A stretch of 64,000 bases of DNA from Malus domestica (Eukaryota; Streptophyta; Magnoliopsida; Rosales; Rosaceae), in NCBI RefSeq assembly GCF_042453785.1, contig NC_091669.1, positions 16,041,001 to 16,105,000 of the forward strand, written 5' to 3'. Made by a program: the position numbers and the translations under genes. The notes beneath the pieces were generated by a model. That model saw only the letters and a list, made by a program, of their open reading frames with translations. It was not told the origin of the DNA and did no database searches. How positions within the stretch are numbered: position 1 is the first letter of the stretch; each line of letters begins with the position of its first letter. Of this stretch, positions 22,169 through 36,341 are shown in pieces.

Positions 22169-23113
22169 AGCAATTCCATATTTTTAAAACGAAGTAGGGA
22201 TTTACAATTTAGGGCTTTTGAATTAGGGTCGACTTAAGGATTGCATCAGAATTTGGGATTTGGGATTGTTCATCTGTGTTTGTTTGGTTATTGTGTTATT
22301 GGGTTGCTCTTAATCTTGATGGCAAATTTGGTTTTGCAATGACCTATGAATAATTGAAAATTTTCAAATTTACTAGGCCATGCTTTCTAGTTCGATTTCG
22401 ATCATTACTGAATTTCGGAAAAACCGAAATTTCGATTAGACCGAATCAGCCTAGTCAAAACTGTTTCATAAAAATTTACCAAACACAATAAAACACTTTT
22501 ACAACTATAGTTTACCAAGCACTTCTTTATTTCACAACTTGTTTTCACGACACAACAAAAGCAGTTTTTTTTCAGAACACTTCAATGCCAAACTAAACCC
22601 TAGAAATATTGACGCACATAGCTCCAAAAAAAAATATGTAACAGGAACGAATCAACCTCAACTCACAGGTCTTAACACTCGGTTCTTTTAACTATTTATA
22701 ACCCGAACAAGGAGGATTACAATATCATAATATGCATCAACAAATCAAAACATTGGTGTACTTACAGTTTTACAGTGTCTATCTGCATTGAGTCACGTTG
22801 TAATGTTTGATGAAAAGCACAAACATGCATGATAACATCAAATTAATAAAGGTATCTAGAAGGTGAAACCAGGGCGACCCAACTCGAACTGTACTGACAA
22901 AAGGGCTTTTTACCTGGGTAGGGTTTCCGGGGCATCCAACTTCCACTTCTGTATCGCGTCTTTATTGCAAACTGCTTTAGAGAGACGGCCCCCAAACTGT
23001 TGCAGCTTTCCTCAAACATAATACACTTTTAAAACAAATTCCACCCCAAGCGCGTGACAAATGTATACGGTATTTCAAATTTACAGTGGACCAGAAATTG
23101 AGAGAGGCTGCTG
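22169..23113. other. Gene-free; includes 3' flank of casein kinase gene
   Basis: 22380-22460 has degenerate 'aatttcggaaaaaccgaaatttcg' text, locally palindromic. From about 22900 to 23113 lies the probable 3'UTR of the minus-strand kinase gene. Nothing else recognised. Confidence 0.35.
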
Positions 23114-27726
<4,613 letters not shown>

Positions 27727-28735
27727 CCCCAAAACGCAAAACGATCACACAGAGAAACCCTAGCCCTAAATCAAAACCCTAAAAAATCCCTAAAAAGAAA
27801 GGAGGATTTGGGGGTCGGACGAGGCCTTGACCAAACCTTAGTCCTTGGAGAGGAGTTAGATGGATAAAAACAGCTTGCTTGAAAGAAAGTTGAGAAGTGG
27901 GTGGGGGCAGGGATGCGTAGGGGTACAAGTGGAAAGTCGGATGACTTTATCTCTCTACAAAGTCTAGGGTTAGAGTGAGAGAGAGAAAAGAAGACGACCA
28001 TGAGAGAATACGTTATGACATTTTAAACTCTTCCATCCAACCGAAAAGTAGTTGGCTGCTAAAAAAATTGAACAGAAATTTCAACACAAAATTGTTTGTT
28101 GCTAATTTATAAAATTTTGTAGTTATTTTTAAAATCGCTTATATTATAAATCACTCTACAAATATCTAATTTCCAATAAATCAATTAAAACCAACGTCGT
28201 TCAACCATCAAATTGTATAAAAACAAATTGACAGAATTGGTAAAAGTATTACGAACCGTCTATGTATAATAGATTAACTAAATGGTCTTAGTTTTAATTC
28301 ACTTTTTGCAAAGATGATATTTACAAAGTGGTTCATAATATGAATTGTTCTAATCATAAACGCAAAACTCTGTAATCCGAACATGAAGAGTTGTGAGTAG
28401 AAGTTCCTACTCATCATTGAGTAACCAAGCATTGTTTCATCCAATCATAGCAATACTTTTTTCCTACAGCCTTGATATGACGTGCTTCCCTTCTTTTCTT
28501 TTTCAGGCAATCAACTGCCAGACGACGTCGTCTTTGTTGCTTTGAGAAACTAATAGCCACTTTGAGTGAAGGAATATATACTTAGAATAGGCATAGGTTT
28601 GACAATTTCTTAAAAGACATGTTAATTCAACACGAAATATAACATATTTTTTGTCAACATGTTAACCGGTTAGGTCGTTATTTGATCACCCGTTAAAAAC
28701 CAATTAACGGATTGAGTCACTTCCCTAAAGATAAC
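27727..28735. other. CKL 5' leader and promoter; AT-rich intergenic
   Basis: 27727-28010 is GC-richer and CT/GA-rich and is probably the 5'UTR and core promoter of the minus-strand kinase gene. 28010-28735 is AT-rich with no gene recognised. Confidence 0.35.
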
Positions 28736-28739
28736 ACCC

Positions 28740-29230
28740 AAAGGATCAACGTGAAGGAAGATGCCAGTCATCGAATGTCCTCACTGATGGGTCTAAGTCT
28801 CCAAAGACACCACAATGTCCCTGAATCGCATTGATAACAAGTTTGATTCACCCTCCATATAAATCTGAAGGGGGCCCTTTTGTTTTGCACACTTGAAGAG
28901 CTTCTCTCAAAGCCATAGCTTCCGTCACATGGATAGTAACTTCACCAAGGTTCAAAGCATCAATAATGATAGGCTGGCCCTTATCGTCTCTTATCACAAA
29001 ACATGCTGCCACATTATTCCTTACCACGGATTCATCAAAGTAATCTTCACAAAAGGAGCTCAGGTGGTACCACTATATCACCTCATTAGGCTTGACAGTC
29101 TTCTTTCTTGACATCCTTAGCATTATTGATACGCTAAAGAAATCCACACCTACAGTAGCAAAGAGCAATAGAACGAGCAGGGCTAGGCTTCACAGTTCAG
29201 AGAATTAACTTGTTTCGGTCATTCCAAATT
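28740..29230 (-). pseudogene. LINE relic: RNase H-like (RVT_3) domain end
   Basis: The reverse strand reads FIICWQIWNDRN (the Trp-rich motif before RNase H in plant LINE polyproteins), then, after stops and shifts, VAACFVIRDDKGQPIIIDAL, TEAMALREALQVCKTKG and AIQGHCGVFGD. Order and content match the zinc-binding/RNase H tail of a non-LTR retrotransposon ORF2. The catalytic Asp context at the start of the domain is poorly preserved, and several stop codons are present. No RT domain lies upstream. Confidence 0.65.
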
Positions 29231-29319
29231 TGCCAACAGATTATAAAAGCTTTGATAAGAGGAGAGAGTTCAGTAGCTTCAGAGTTCGGCAGTGATTCTC
29301 AGTGGCAGAGCCAAGACTT

Positions 29320-29768
29320 TTCAATGAGGAGGGTGGACCTTAATAATCCTAAAAATTATAGAGGCAACACGTGGACTTTTGCTCAAGAAAAACAAGATTA
29401 CTCTTAATAAATAGGCAGGTTCCTCAAATATTCCCATGTGCAATTCACACCCATGAAGGTCCTAACAGCTGAATACGACTGCCCACAGCTCATTTGCTCT
29501 TGGCAAGGAAAAGTCAGAACATTAAAGATAATGATTAATTACCCAAATCCTATATTTAATACATTCCCAATTGAAGATTAACCCCATTCAAGTAAGTAAT
29601 CCTTATTTAATTCAATTAAGGATAATTACTTCATTATCTCAAGATATTATTTCCTTTTAATATCTTGACAATATTTCTCCATAAACCTTGGCCAATAGGA
29701 TGTTGCCATGTGTAAGGTAAAACCCTAACACTTACAAACCCAAATCCTGGCTTTCATATACTTTTTGT
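29320..29768. repeat. Probable decayed LTR
   Basis: Non-coding, with wording like the LTRs at 47280 and 54747: 'gaggcaacacgtggacttttgctcaag' here and 'aaggcgacacgtggattttttggtaaaag' there, followed by similar AT-rich text. No clear ends found. Weak, by-eye similarity. Confidence 0.35.
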
Positions 29769-30552
29769 GTGAAAAAAATGGTTACGTGGAAGCTCATCGA
29801 AGATATTACATTGTGTGCATGCTGGGTTCATACTACTCATGACCCAATTACGGGTAATGAGATAAAATTGCGAGAAATGTGGAGTAGAATTACGGAAGCG
29901 TTTTGCGCTATACATGGAAAAGACGCCATAAGTAGTCAAGGTCTTCAAGGGGGAAAAAACTCAACACATCCTTTACTTGTTGGAAAAATGCTATCTCGAT
30001 TGCTTCCAGTAATTTGCGTAGTGGGACAAGTTTAGTGGATCAAGTGACAATATTTTAATTTATTTACATGTATTCCACCCACATCAATATTTTAATTTAT
30101 TTATTTGTGTTACACCCACATTATAATATTGTATTATCCCACATTTTGTAGACATTACAAGCACAAGCATTGTACAATTCAAAGAACCACAACAAATCAT
30201 TCAACAAATGAGAATGTTGGGAAATTGTCAAAAATTGTCCCAGATATAGAATTGTGCCAACAAGTCCAAAAGTTGTCATGCACGAAGTCCCTCTACACAA
30301 TTCGCCAGAACAAGACAAGGCCGCATGGGAAAAGAAGTGCCGGAAGGGACACCCAAAGAAGTGCCGAAGACCTAGGCAACTCGTCGGTCCTTAAGGCCTT
30401 AAGGTAAAAAGGCGGCAAAGAAAAAAATGAGTTCTTCCAAAAATGACCACACAAAATATATGGATGAACTTGCTCGCCAAGGTGAACTGAACGAGGCACA
30501 AGAAGCGGCTAGAAATGAGGAAAAGGCTACGATTGTGAAATCCCGTTCTTGA
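29769..30552 (+). pseudogene. NAM-associated-domain / 'GST T3-like' gene relic
   Basis: 29769-29945 encodes KKMVTWKLIEDITLCACWVH followed by TTHDPITGNEIKLREMW, the start of a plant Myb/trihelix-like family often mislabelled glutathione S-transferase T3-like. A frameshift at about 29950 shifts LNTSFTCWKNAISIA to another frame. After a disrupted middle, 30428-30551 ends MSSSKNDHTKYMDELARQGE, QEAARNEEKA and a stop, as in the NAM-associated C-terminal region. These genes are often carried in or near DNA transposons; function unknown. Multiple stops show it is dead. Confidence 0.6.
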
Positions 30553-30559
30553 ATTTCAT

Positions 30560-31867
30560 TGTTGTATTATACGTATTGATATTATTGAGATTTTATATTT
30601 TTCGAAAAATTAATTATTTAAAATCTGTAAACCATTCGAGGTCACAAATTATATTGTTGAATAGATATCGAGATCACGAATGCATAGGCGAAAACCATTT
30701 GTGAATCCGGATTATAATAGTATAATTACGGACGTTTCAAGTTGTGTTGTTAAAAAAAAAATGAAAGGAGAAGAAAAAGTCACGGCAATGGCTAAAAGAA
30801 AAGACGGAAAGAAAAAAAGCCACGGGGGTGGCATGAGAAAAGAAAAAGGGGAAGAAGGGAAAAAGAAAAAGGAAGGAAAGCTTCATTCCCATCGGTCCTA
30901 GCACCCGCATACCCAACCCAACAAATTCCAGCAAATTTCGCCATTTCTTCCGTCAAATCATCACCATACAACACCTGCAACCTTTTCCTCAACCCTCCAT
31001 CTTCCATCTTCGCCCAAATTCGTGGGTTTTTAAGTCAAAATCACCAAGAACAATGCATGAGCATTGGAGGCGTTCAAAGTCGATTTCACCCTTCAGGAAG
31101 GAGAATCGAAGCTCATCCATTCTAGGGTTTCGATGGGTATAAGCCAAATTGGAGCCTTTCCGGGCCAAATTGGATTTGGCTGCAGACATTTTCCAACTCG
31201 TCTATAAGTGAGGTCCAACTTTGTTGAAGTAGAACAAGCTACTTCCAATAGGGGGTTTGATTTAAATCTTTACTTCTTGGGTTTATGTTGTTTTGCAGTA
31301 TTATTTGATCAATGATCAATGTTTCATATCAGATGCATCCCAAAATTTCTTGGTTATGACGTCTGACTTGATCAAAGAAAAATGTGTTATCTGCTTCTGA
31401 ATGGGGTTTGGTTGTTCTTGGTTTATGTTTTCATCTCCCATACTTAGAGAGCTTTTGAAATGTCGACCATTATTTGGGCAATATTCTGTGCAGATGAATT
31501 TTAAATCTAGGTTGGATATGGAGTCTCACTTGTTCAAGGAGGAAGCATTGCTTTTAAGGGGGTTTTCCTTTATCTTTTAAATGTCTATTCTTAGATGTTG
31601 TATCTAATCTTGCGCCATGAGTTGAGCATTGTTTCTGTATGCAGACATTCTATCCTTCATCCGTATATGGAAAGCGGAGGAAGGAGAGCAATTTTGGATA
31701 GGGGGTTTGAGCGGTTCTTGCTTTTTGATATAATATTATCTTCTTTAATACCTGTCACTTGTCATGTTTGATTCGAAAGGAAGATGAAATAACCAAATGA
31801 GTTATACCTTGTTGAGTTTGGAACTTTTTGTAAAGGCTTTATTTTCCGGGCAATAGAGGGATTATTG
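30560..31867. repeat. Gene-free; contains Gypsy LTR fragment at about 30990-31210
   Basis: The reverse complement of 30990-31210 (gccaaatccaatttggcccggaaaggctccaatttgg...cgaaaccctaga) resembles 35445-35510 in the large Gypsy LTR (gagtccaatttggccaggaaggacctcagattggctcg...cgaaaccctaag). The A-rich ORF at 30680 is low complexity. 31210-31867 shows no gene. A 44-bp LTR terminus (tgtcacgtcccgatcccaacata...cacgtgaca) follows at 31868-31911. Confidence 0.45.
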
Positions 31868-31939
31868 TCACGTCCCGATCCCAACATACGTTGAAAATCG
31901 ACACGTGACAAGGAAAATAATGTTCGTTGAATACGGTAT

Positions 31940-32130
31940 TGTTGAGTTTAGATTGTTATTAGTTATCTTGCGGGCCAAGGATTAGTTACTTGCCCATTAA
32001 GTATATGTTTTAGTCTAGGGTTTGTTTTAGAGTTTTAGTCTAGGTTTAGTCTTTCTCTATATAAAGGACTTTTTGTATTTGGTAATAGTAATCAATCAAT
32101 AAAACAATGTTTTGCCGTAGGTTGTCTAGA
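31940..32130 (+). mobile_element. 5' LTR of gag-only Copia element
   Basis: A 191-bp LTR beginning TGTTGAGTTTAG. It is about 97% identical by eye to 33501-33693 (five substitutions and one indel in about 187 aligned bases). It contains a TATA box (ctctatataaagg, about 32053) and an ATAAAA near its end. The 5 bp before it are GGTAT (31935-31939), repeated after the 3' LTR. Confidence 0.8.
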
Positions 32131-32515
32131 CCAGTCTCCCGCCGTCAGCCTAACTGATTCCTAAAATCGTTTGCCTACCACCCCGCACTGCTACACATGT
32201 ATCCCGCACCGTTTTCGCATATGAATCCATCTCCACTGTCGTGAATACATACCTACATACCTACACTGTTTCTGCACTGCAACAGTTCACATTTTGCACC
32301 AGAGTTTCTGCACCGCACCAGAGTTTCTGACCGTCCCTTGCACCCTGCACGTTTTTGCATCAGAGTTTTGCACCGCTTGAATTCGTAGATGGCGCCCTGC
32401 TGCACTGTCATCAATCTGCAACAGTTCAAGATTATTATTGTTGCGGCATAACCATATCAGATTGTTATTCGCTGATTGCTATCAGGTATTTTTTCTTAGT
32501 GTTGTCATTGTATAT

Positions 32516-33487
32516 ATGGCATCTGCAAAGGATGATTCCCTACAAGCTATTGGTGTGAAATTAAACGGAAATAATTATGTGTATTGGGCGTATGTGATGA
32601 AGAATTTTTTGATTGGAAAAGGACTGTGGGGCTATGTTTCTGGAATGGTTTCCATTCCGAATAACCCCAAGGATGAAAAATATGTTGAATTGTTTGTTGC
32701 TTGGGAGATGAATAATTCAAAGATTATTACTTGGATTAATAATTCTATTGATTTGACTATTGCAATGCAACTCGCTAAGTTCTCAACATCTAAGGAAGTT
32801 TGGGATCACTTAGCAAAGTTGTATACCAAGGCCAATTTTGCTAAGAGGTATCAATTAGAAATGGAGATTCGTGCAATCCAGCAGAATGATAAGAGTATTC
32901 AAGATTTTTACAATGAAATGACCAATCTTTGGGATCAACTTGCATTGACTGAACCTAAAGAACTTGGCAGTGTAGAGCTCTATTGTCAATATAGAGAAGA
33001 ACAACGTCTTGTTCAGTTTCTGATGCCTCTTCGAGATGAGTTCGAGACTCTCCGTAGCTTCATTCTTCATCGAACTCCTCTTCCATCTGTTGATTCTGTT
33101 CTTAGTGAGTTGCAAGCCGAAGAAGTCCGCGTGCAGTCACATAGGCTCTCTTCATCTTTGTCAAACACTTCAGCATTAGCTGCAGCAAGATCTCGTATCA
33201 GAACTGGAGTTGCTATAGATGAGTGTTCTTATTGTAAAGGGAAAGGGCATTGGAAATCCGAATGTCCGAAGCGATCTCAGCAACATGAATTTCCACAGAA
33301 GTCACCACTTGGAGCAGCAGCAGCTTCTGTTTTGCATATTGCAACTGATTCAGAATCTGAATCTAGGAAAGATGATTGGACATGGGAGCTTGAAATCAGC
33401 ATCGGCATCGGCATCGGCTTTAGCATTGGAATTTGGAGTCTTGCATCCACATCTACTTTGGCAACTCATGTCTGTGTTCTGCCATGA
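32516..33487 (+). CDS. Copia-type Gag of a gag-only retrotransposon
   Basis: An intact 323-aa Gag in a 1.75-kb element. It opens MASAKDDSLQAIGVKLNGNN and continues YVYWAYVMKNFLIGKGLW, the Copia-like N-terminal motif. The UBN2 gag region follows (WDHLAKLYTKANFAKRYQLE, IQDFYNEMTNLWDQL, FLMPLRDEFETLR). A CCHC zinc knuckle CSYCKGKGHWKSEC lies at about residues 240-253. The last 50 residues are repetitive and low complexity. No protease, integrase, RT or RNase H exists before the 3' LTR at 33501. ATG 32516 is preferred because the Copia N-terminal block starts there; the longer frame from 32438 adds only a non-conserved stretch. A possible mini-intron (cag|gtatttt...ttag, 32484-32499) precedes the ATG. 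Replication would need proteins from another element. Confidence 0.85.
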   Translation: MASAKDDSLQAIGVKLNGNNYVYWAYVMKNFLIGKGLWGYVSGMVSIPNNPKDEKYVELFVAWEMNNSKIITWINNSIDLTIAMQLAKFSTSKEVWDHLAKLYTKANFAKRYQLEMEIRAIQQNDKSIQDFYNEMTNLWDQLALTEPKELGSVELYCQYREEQRLVQFLMPLRDEFETLRSFILHRTPLPSVDSVLSELQAEEVRVQSHRLSSSLSNTSALAAARSRIRTGVAIDECSYCKGKGHWKSECPKRSQQHEFPQKSPLGAAAASVLHIATDSESESRKDDWTWELEISIGIGIGFSIGIWSLASTSTLATHVCVLP

Positions 33488-33500
33488 GTTTGACGGGGGG

Positions 33501-33693
33501 TGATGAGTTTAAATTGTTATTAGTTATCTTGCGGGCCAAGGATTAGTTACTTGCCCATTAAGTATTTGTTTTAGTCTAGGGTTTGTTTTAGAGTTTTAGT
33601 CTAGGGTTTAGTCTTTCTCTATATAAAGGACTTTTTGTATTTGGTAATAATAATCAGTCAATAAAACAATGTTTTGCCGTAGGTTGTTCTACT
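33501..33693 (+). mobile_element. 3' LTR of gag-only Copia element
   Basis: Preceded by a polypurine tract (gacgggggg, 33492-33500) and followed by GGTAT at 33694-33698, identical to the pentamer before the 5' LTR. It begins TGATGAGTTTAAATTG. The 3' end (…gttgttctact) is placed by the duplication rather than by a canonical CA. Confidence 0.75.
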
Positions 33694-33779
33694 GGTATAA
33701 GTTACGGAATGAAATACTTTAACTGATAACCCAAATTAATGTGAAGGTGGCTAAGTTCTCTGTAAAATATTTACAATTA

Positions 33780-36318
33780 TGTACATCCCAAAAAAAAAGA
33801 AGCATAATCTTTGCTTTACTAAGAACAAGTATGAGGTGCTTAAAAGGAAGTCCCAAAAGATAAAGTACAAGAGTGAAACAAGGGTAACCTAACACTCCAA
33901 GTCTCTGATAACTGCACTGCTACCCCCACTTACAAACTTCTCGAAGTCTACTCAAACCTATCACCTATACGATCAGTGCCTACACCATCGGAATGGTGCA
34001 CCAGGCAAATAACAACCTGGATAAGTTGCGAAGCTTATGAGAGTGACAATAATATCAAGTATGTGAGGATAATCCTAATGCCAACCATCAATCACAGTTT
34101 ACATATCTTGAATATAAATCATTCATAAGAATTCAATACAAACATTTTCAAACCCCGAAGGAGTCACCCAGACATCCAACGGTTTATCTGAAACCAATCA
34201 CAACATCTCACAACCATCTTCTCGTATAACACAATGAAAAGTAGAGTTAAAGCGACACAGTTTGGCCGAAGCTTACACCTTTGAAGCCATCTCAATTCAA
34301 ACTCAATAAATCCCAAGGTGAGTAAGATTTCGGACCTTCACTCAACGGAATCGCAAAAGATGAGGGATTCTGAACCATCTCTCAACGGAATCCAAGTGGA
34401 TACGATTCCAGACCGTCACTCAACAGAATCGCTAAGTACAATACATAAGAATAACTACATGAAACCCAAGTTAGATACGATTCTGGAACATCACTCAACG
34501 GAATCGCAGAATAAAAAAGATTCCGGACCATCTCTCAATGGAATCCGAGTGGATACGATTCCGGACCACCACTCAACGGAATTGCAAAAGACCAACAACC
34601 AGAATGTACAACGGTGCAAAGAAATGAGACAAGCATAGGTTACTTAATTTACAAAAACTCAACAAAGGGAAATTAGGCACAATTACTAAATTTAGAACCA
34701 ATCACCGAAGCGGAAGGTGAAACAATATTGAAGCAACAAATCCCCATCATAATGGTTAACGGTCATTACTAGTCCTCACATTAATCTCAACATGCCAATC
34801 ATACAAATCAAACCACATTTCCCATATACATGCTACACTGCATTTCATAAACATAAATTGATGTCGAAGTATTGGAATAACAATTCAATAGAACATATTC
34901 ATAAAACCAATTCATATCCACACAAGATCATAATTATGACAACCCGATAATTACCAATATCACATATATTAAAGTCACTCACCTGGAGTCCGTGTTAATG
35001 TACCCTAGCACGATAGTCAAGGCATCACGTTCTATCACCGCCTAACAAAGCACAAGTCTACATTTAGATTTCCTTCGATAATTCACATACTTAAAAATTC
35101 TCATATGTCTCCCACAACAACATTTAATGAGGAATCGAACCGTCGTTCTAATGTAGGGTCCATGATATTACATCATTTGCTTCGTAAAATCAAATCACTA
35201 GATTTTCACTTATAAGTCCCTAAGGTCCTAAAACAATATCTACAATAGTATAATAAAATCTTGTCTCAATTCAATGATAAGACTGTCAATTGTTAGAATA
35301 ATCAAGTGGCAGACCTTATCGATAATATATACAATCAACAACATTTTTATAAATCAAATGTCACATATCGAAAAATTCGACTTTTTCCAAAAAATCTCAA
35401 ATTTTACAAGATTGAAGATTTCAACAAGTAAACTTTATACCTATGGCCGAGTCCAATTTGGCCAGGAAGGACCTCAGATTGGCTCGCACCCAACGAAACC
35501 CTAAGGTGGGTATTCTTCAATTCGGCTTCCTTGGTGTTCCAATGCCCCAACCACCAGTTGGGTCTTGTTCTTGGGTCCAAGGGAAGTTGATTAAGGGTAA
35601 TGGTGAATGGTGATACTCTCCGGAATGATAATCGTCGTCGAGAAGCCCCGGGTTCTCCTATGGAGTTCTACATGAAATAGACCTTAAAAACCCTTGATTT
35701 TTCCATGGGATTAGAAGGAGGAAGGTAGTTGAGCAAGTTGCAAGTGAAGGAGATAAGAAAATCAGCTGGAAAATGGAGGAATTGGCCGATTGAAATTGGT
35801 TGGTAGAGCTCAAGCCTCACGGTTTCAAGAAATATGGGGGGGGGAAGATATGTGGCCGTTCCTTTTTTTGTTTTTTCCAAATAGTTCCTTTCATGCCCTT
35901 TTAATACAAATCTGGCAGGTTCCCTCTTCTATTTTATTTTATTTTATTTTATTTTATTTTGTTTTATTTTTTATTTATTTTTTTTGTACTAACTTAACTT
36001 AACCTTTAACCCATGATTCCCACAATCTATAGCTCACAACTTCAAACTTCCGTAACTATACCATTATAATTCGGACTCACAAACGGCTTTCGCCTATGCG
36101 TTCATGGGTTCGAGATCTATTTAAAAACACTAGTTGTAACTTCGAAATATCAACGAAACATAAAGATTGTTTATGTAACTTCCAACTCGATACTAATCAA
36201 TTACTAAACTTATAATTAGTGGAATTAAAATTAACTAATAAAGATAACGTAATCGCGAAATACGAATTTAAATTACAAAATACGTAATAAATGGTGAAAT
36301 TCCGGGGATGGGATTTCA
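33780..36318 (-). mobile_element. 3' LTR (left) of minus-strand Gypsy element
   Basis: A long LTR of about 2.5 kb, non-coding. From about 34380 onward it is nearly collinear with 40640-42546. Its inner end (...gggatttcaca) is followed by tccttccccc, the complement of a GGGGGAAGGA polypurine tract, as expected for a minus-strand element. The flank CAATTAT (33774-33780) recurs after the other LTR (42545-42551), so a 5-bp target duplication lies inside this 7-bp match; the exact base is ambiguous. It contains the hairpin-like repeat array at 34325-34585. Confidence 0.75.
34325..34585. repeat. Array of short GATTC...GAATC palindromic units in LTR
   Basis: Six spaced units share the core ACC(A/G)TC(A/T)CTCAACGGAATC. 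Most are flanked by complementary ends, such as ggattc...gaatcc and cgattc...gaatcg, giving 27-30 base inverted units. Spacing is irregular. Equivalent arrays occur in the right LTR (about 40615-40810) and, in opposite orientation, at about 43525-43690. Confidence 0.7.
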
Positions 36319-36341
36319 CATCCTTCCCCCATAAAAAGAGT

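Noticed and set aside
30680-30901. Lys-rich ORF (GEEGKKKKEG type)
   Set aside because: It is produced by a purine-rich low-complexity tract; no conserved domain and no gene context.
33687-33703. Initiator-tRNA primer site (TGGTAT...) after the 3' LTR of the gag-only element
   Set aside because: Only TGGTAT matches and it coincides with the GGTAT target duplication; a primer site belongs after the 5' LTR, where none is evident.
34325-34585. Possible CRISPR-like repeat array
   Set aside because: Units are imperfect, irregularly spaced, lie inside a retrotransposon LTR, and occur in other LTR copies. The genome is plant nuclear DNA.
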